Shown here piece after piece: positions 4,402 to 6,243 of a stretch of DNA of 6,243 nucleotides (position 1 is its first letter; the number at the start of each line of letters is the position of its first letter). Position numbers and translations under genes: made by a program. A model generated the notes under the pieces. The model saw only the letters and a program-made list of their open reading frames with translations. It made no database searches and had not been told where the DNA came from. This DNA comes from DATHBR01 sp036389955. Its GTDB lineage: Bacteria > Myxococcota > Myxococcia > Myxococcales > Myxococcaceae. Location: assembly GCA_036389955.1 (NCBI GenBank), contig DASVVJ010000768.1, forward strand, positions 1-6,243, in the 5' to 3' direction.

Positions 4402-6243
4402 ATGACTCAGCCTCAGCGAGCCCCATCCGAGCTGTCCTCGACTCTTACTTCCGAAGGGGCCGCCGCTCATGCCCCGCGCAACACGCTGAAGCCCCCGGAG
4501 CACGGGGTATTCATCGCCGAGGTCCGCCCGGACGAGGATGTGTTCGGCTACCTGCGGCGCGTGCACGGTGGCTTCGAGCCACGGCTGTACCAGCAGCTGC
4601 TCGGCGCGGCCAACGCATATAAGGAGGGGGACGAGGCCATTGGCGTGGCGGCGGCGGACGAGCACTCGCGCGCCAACGCCCGGGCGCTGCTCGAGCGCAC
4701 CCGGCTGGGGGACCTCAACGCGCACCCGCCGCTCGAGGACCGGCTGTACGCCTTCATGCTGGAGGCGATCGACTCCGAGAAGCGGGCGGCCACGGCGGAC
4801 TGGACGGTGGGCCGGCTGAGGACGTTCCTGCTCAACGCGAGCGAGGAGGAGATCAAGGCGATCAGCCGGGGCCTGAGCAGCGACGTAGTCGCCTGCGTGG
4901 TGAAGCTGATGAGCGACGCGGAGCTGACCCACGTGGGCAGCAAGGTGTTCCACCCGCTGCCGGGCAGCAAGCTGGGAGCGCGGGGCTACCTGGGCGCGCG
5001 GATTCAGCCGAACTCGCCCACGGACCACCCGGACGACATCCGCTGGCAGGTGTTCAACGGCTGGGCGTTCGCGCTGGGAGACGTGGTGCTGGGCACCAAC
5101 CCGGTGTCCTCCTCGCCCGAGTCGGTGGGCGCGGTGGAGTCGGCGCTGCACGAGATTCTGGTGGCGTTCGGGCTGGAAGAGGTGATGCCGCATTGCGTGC
5201 TGTCGCACATCGACATTCAGGCACGGGTGGAGGAGTTGCAGCCGGGGACGACGGGCATCTGGTTCCAGAGCATCGCGGGGACGGAGGCGGCGAACCGGAC
5301 GTTCGACGTGACGCTGGAGAAGATGGTGGAGCACGCGGCGCGGCGCAGCGGCCGGTTCGGGCTCTACTTCGAGACGGGGCAGGGGGCGGACGCGACGAAC
5401 GGGCAGCACGGCGGCTGCGACATGGTGCTGCTGGAGTCGCGCAAGTACGGCTTCGCGCGGGCGCTGAAGCGGCGGGTGGGGCTGGCGCAGGAGAAGGCGG
5501 GGCGCGAGGTGGCGCCCTGGGTGCACGTGAACGATGTGGCGGGCTTCATCGGCCCCGAGGTGTTCCGCTCGCGGGAGCAGCTGGTGCGCTGCTGCCTCGA
5601 GGACATCGTGATGGGCAAGCTGCACGGGCTGATGATTGGCCTGGACGTGTGCTCCACGCTGCACATGGACGTGACGCTGGATGACCTGGGCTGGTGCCAG
5701 GAGCAGATCGCGCCGGCGAGCCCCGGGTACCTGATGGCGCTGCCGACGCGCAACGATCCGATGCTGAGCTACCTGACGACGGCGTTTCAGGATCACGTGC
5801 GGCTGCGCGAGCGCTTCGGGCTGAAGGTGGACGACCGGATGTGGGCGTTCTTCCAGCAGCTCGGGGTGATCGACGCTCAGGGGCGGCCCACGGAGCACTT
5901 CGGGGATCCGCGCTGGGTGTATGCGCAGTACCGGCGGCGCAAGGGTGACACGCGCCCGGAGGCGGAGCTGCTGGCGGAGGCCGAGCGGCAGATGGCGGAA
6001 GTGCGCTCGCGCGGGGTGCCGCTGGCGGTGGGGTACGGCGAGCACGTGTGGAACATGGAGCCGGGGCTGGAGCAGGAGGTCCGCGGCCACTACGAGGACG
6101 CCAAGCGGGGCATCTGGACGGAGCTGTCGCCCGGGTTCGTGGAGACGATTCCCAACGCGGTGCGGCTGCGCACCCAGGCGGCGGATCGGCGCGACTACAT
6201 CCTGCACCCGGTGTCCGGCGAGCGGCTGGACGCGGCCTCGGTG
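4402..6243 (+). CDS. eutB: Ethanolamine ammonia-lyase large subunit, extended and probably fused to the small subunit (partial, 3' end off the window)
   Basis: The frame runs 614 codons from the ATG at 4402 (good AAGGGGAG site) to the window end without a stop. EutB with EutC is the adenosylcobalamin-dependent enzyme that splits ethanolamine into acetaldehyde and ammonia. Residues 1-35 are a low-complexity leader and about 36-507 match EutB throughout. Residues equivalent to the E. coli substrate-site set are all kept: Arg200 and Gln202 in GARIQPN, Asn233 in GTNPV, Glu324 in LYFETGQG, Asp415 in GLDVCST and Met445. About 17 extra residues lie between YGFAR (349-353) and GFIGPE (381-386). E. 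coli EutB ends just after GDPSLFF, equivalent to GDPRWVY (501-507), but this protein continues for at least 107 residues. Its last part, HYEDAKRGIWTEL then RTQAADRRDYILHP and SGERLDAASV (563-614), resembles EutC around its DR..YL.RPD.GRRL motif. A single-chain EutB-EutC is the best reading. No microcompartment genes are visible. EutB identity is very sure; the fusion is likely. Confidence 0.97.
   Translation, partial: MTQPQRAPSELSSTLTSEGAAAHAPRNTLKPPEHGVFIAEVRPDEDVFGYLRRVHGGFEPRLYQQLLGAANAYKEGDEAIGVAAADEHSRANARALLERTRLGDLNAHPPLEDRLYAFMLEAIDSEKRAATADWTVGRLRTFLLNASEEEIKAISRGLSSDVVACVVKLMSDAELTHVGSKVFHPLPGSKLGARGYLGARIQPNSPTDHPDDIRWQVFNGWAFALGDVVLGTNPVSSSPESVGAVESALHEILVAFGLEEVMPHCVLSHIDIQARVEELQPGTTGIWFQSIAGTEAANRTFDVTLEKMVEHAARRSGRFGLYFETGQGADATNGQHGGCDMVLLESRKYGFARALKRRVGLAQEKAGREVAPWVHVNDVAGFIGPEVFRSREQLVRCCLEDIVMGKLHGLMIGLDVCSTLHMDVTLDDLGWCQEQIAPASPGYLMALPTRNDPMLSYLTTAFQDHVRLRERFGLKVDDRMWAFFQQLGVIDAQGRPTEHFGDPRWVYAQYRRRKGDTRPEAELLAEAERQMAEVRSRGVPLAVGYGEHVWNMEPGLEQEVRGHYEDAKRGIWTELSPGFVETIPNAVRLRTQAADRRDYILHPVSGERLDAASV

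Noticed and set aside
3149..4426. A 425-codon minus-strand frame across the kinase-like gene
   Set aside because: Antisense to intact kinase motifs and made of low-complexity Arg/Pro/His sequence.
3871..6207. A 778-codon open frame on the minus strand, antisense to the kinase-like and eutB genes
   Set aside because: Its translation is a low-complexity Arg/His/Leu/Pro-rich string with no recognisable domain, and it is antisense to two clearly homologous genes. Long antisense frames are expected where codon third positions are nearly all G or C.

Overview
The window is GC-rich (coding third positions are almost all G or C) and reads as chromosomal DNA of a myxobacterium, probably of the Cystobacter/Archangium/Myxococcus side of Myxococcota. 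The pointers are a Ser/Thr kinase of the large myxobacterial type (EALRF and TDDVYALG motifs), a stand-alone PilP-like lipoprotein, an Ala/Pro/Asp/Gly-rich tail of the TDGGVPSDAGVP kind, and a proline-linker lipoprotein with a PKD/cadherin-like repeat. I see no mobile element, CRISPR array, tRNA or rRNA. The taxonomic call is an inference from protein style, not from a marker gene.

Layout. Minus strand, left end: a truncated secreted lipoprotein (1-249) lies downstream of a PilP-family lipoprotein (325-825). A 161-bp divergent intergenic region (826-986) separates these from a plus-strand exported creatininase-family protein (987-1877) and, 72 bp further, a divergent ribose-phosphate pyrophosphokinase (1950-2870). 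A 260-bp non-coding region (2871-3130) follows. Its first 100 bp are packed with inverted copies of TTTCA/TGAAA, and its last 40 bp hold a possible promoter. Then come a protein kinase-like gene with altered catalytic residues (3131-4294) and, 107 bp later, an ethanolamine ammonia-lyase large-subunit gene (4402 to beyond 6243).

How the genes relate. They do not form one obvious pathway. The two left-hand genes make envelope lipoproteins, the creatininase-like protein is predicted to be exported, and the other three are cytoplasmic. Most neighbours are far enough apart to be separate transcription units.

Most notable points: (1) an EutB protein that continues in frame into sequence resembling the small subunit EutC, suggesting a one-chain EutB-EutC enzyme; (2) a kinase with both catalytic lysines replaced by arginine and DFG replaced by DLR, a likely pseudokinase or atypical kinase; (3) a dense TTTCA/TGAAA palindrome array upstream of that kinase, with the same word recurring in the pilP/creatininase divergent region; (4) a creatininase-family protein that lacks the usual NGHxxN metal-binding loop.
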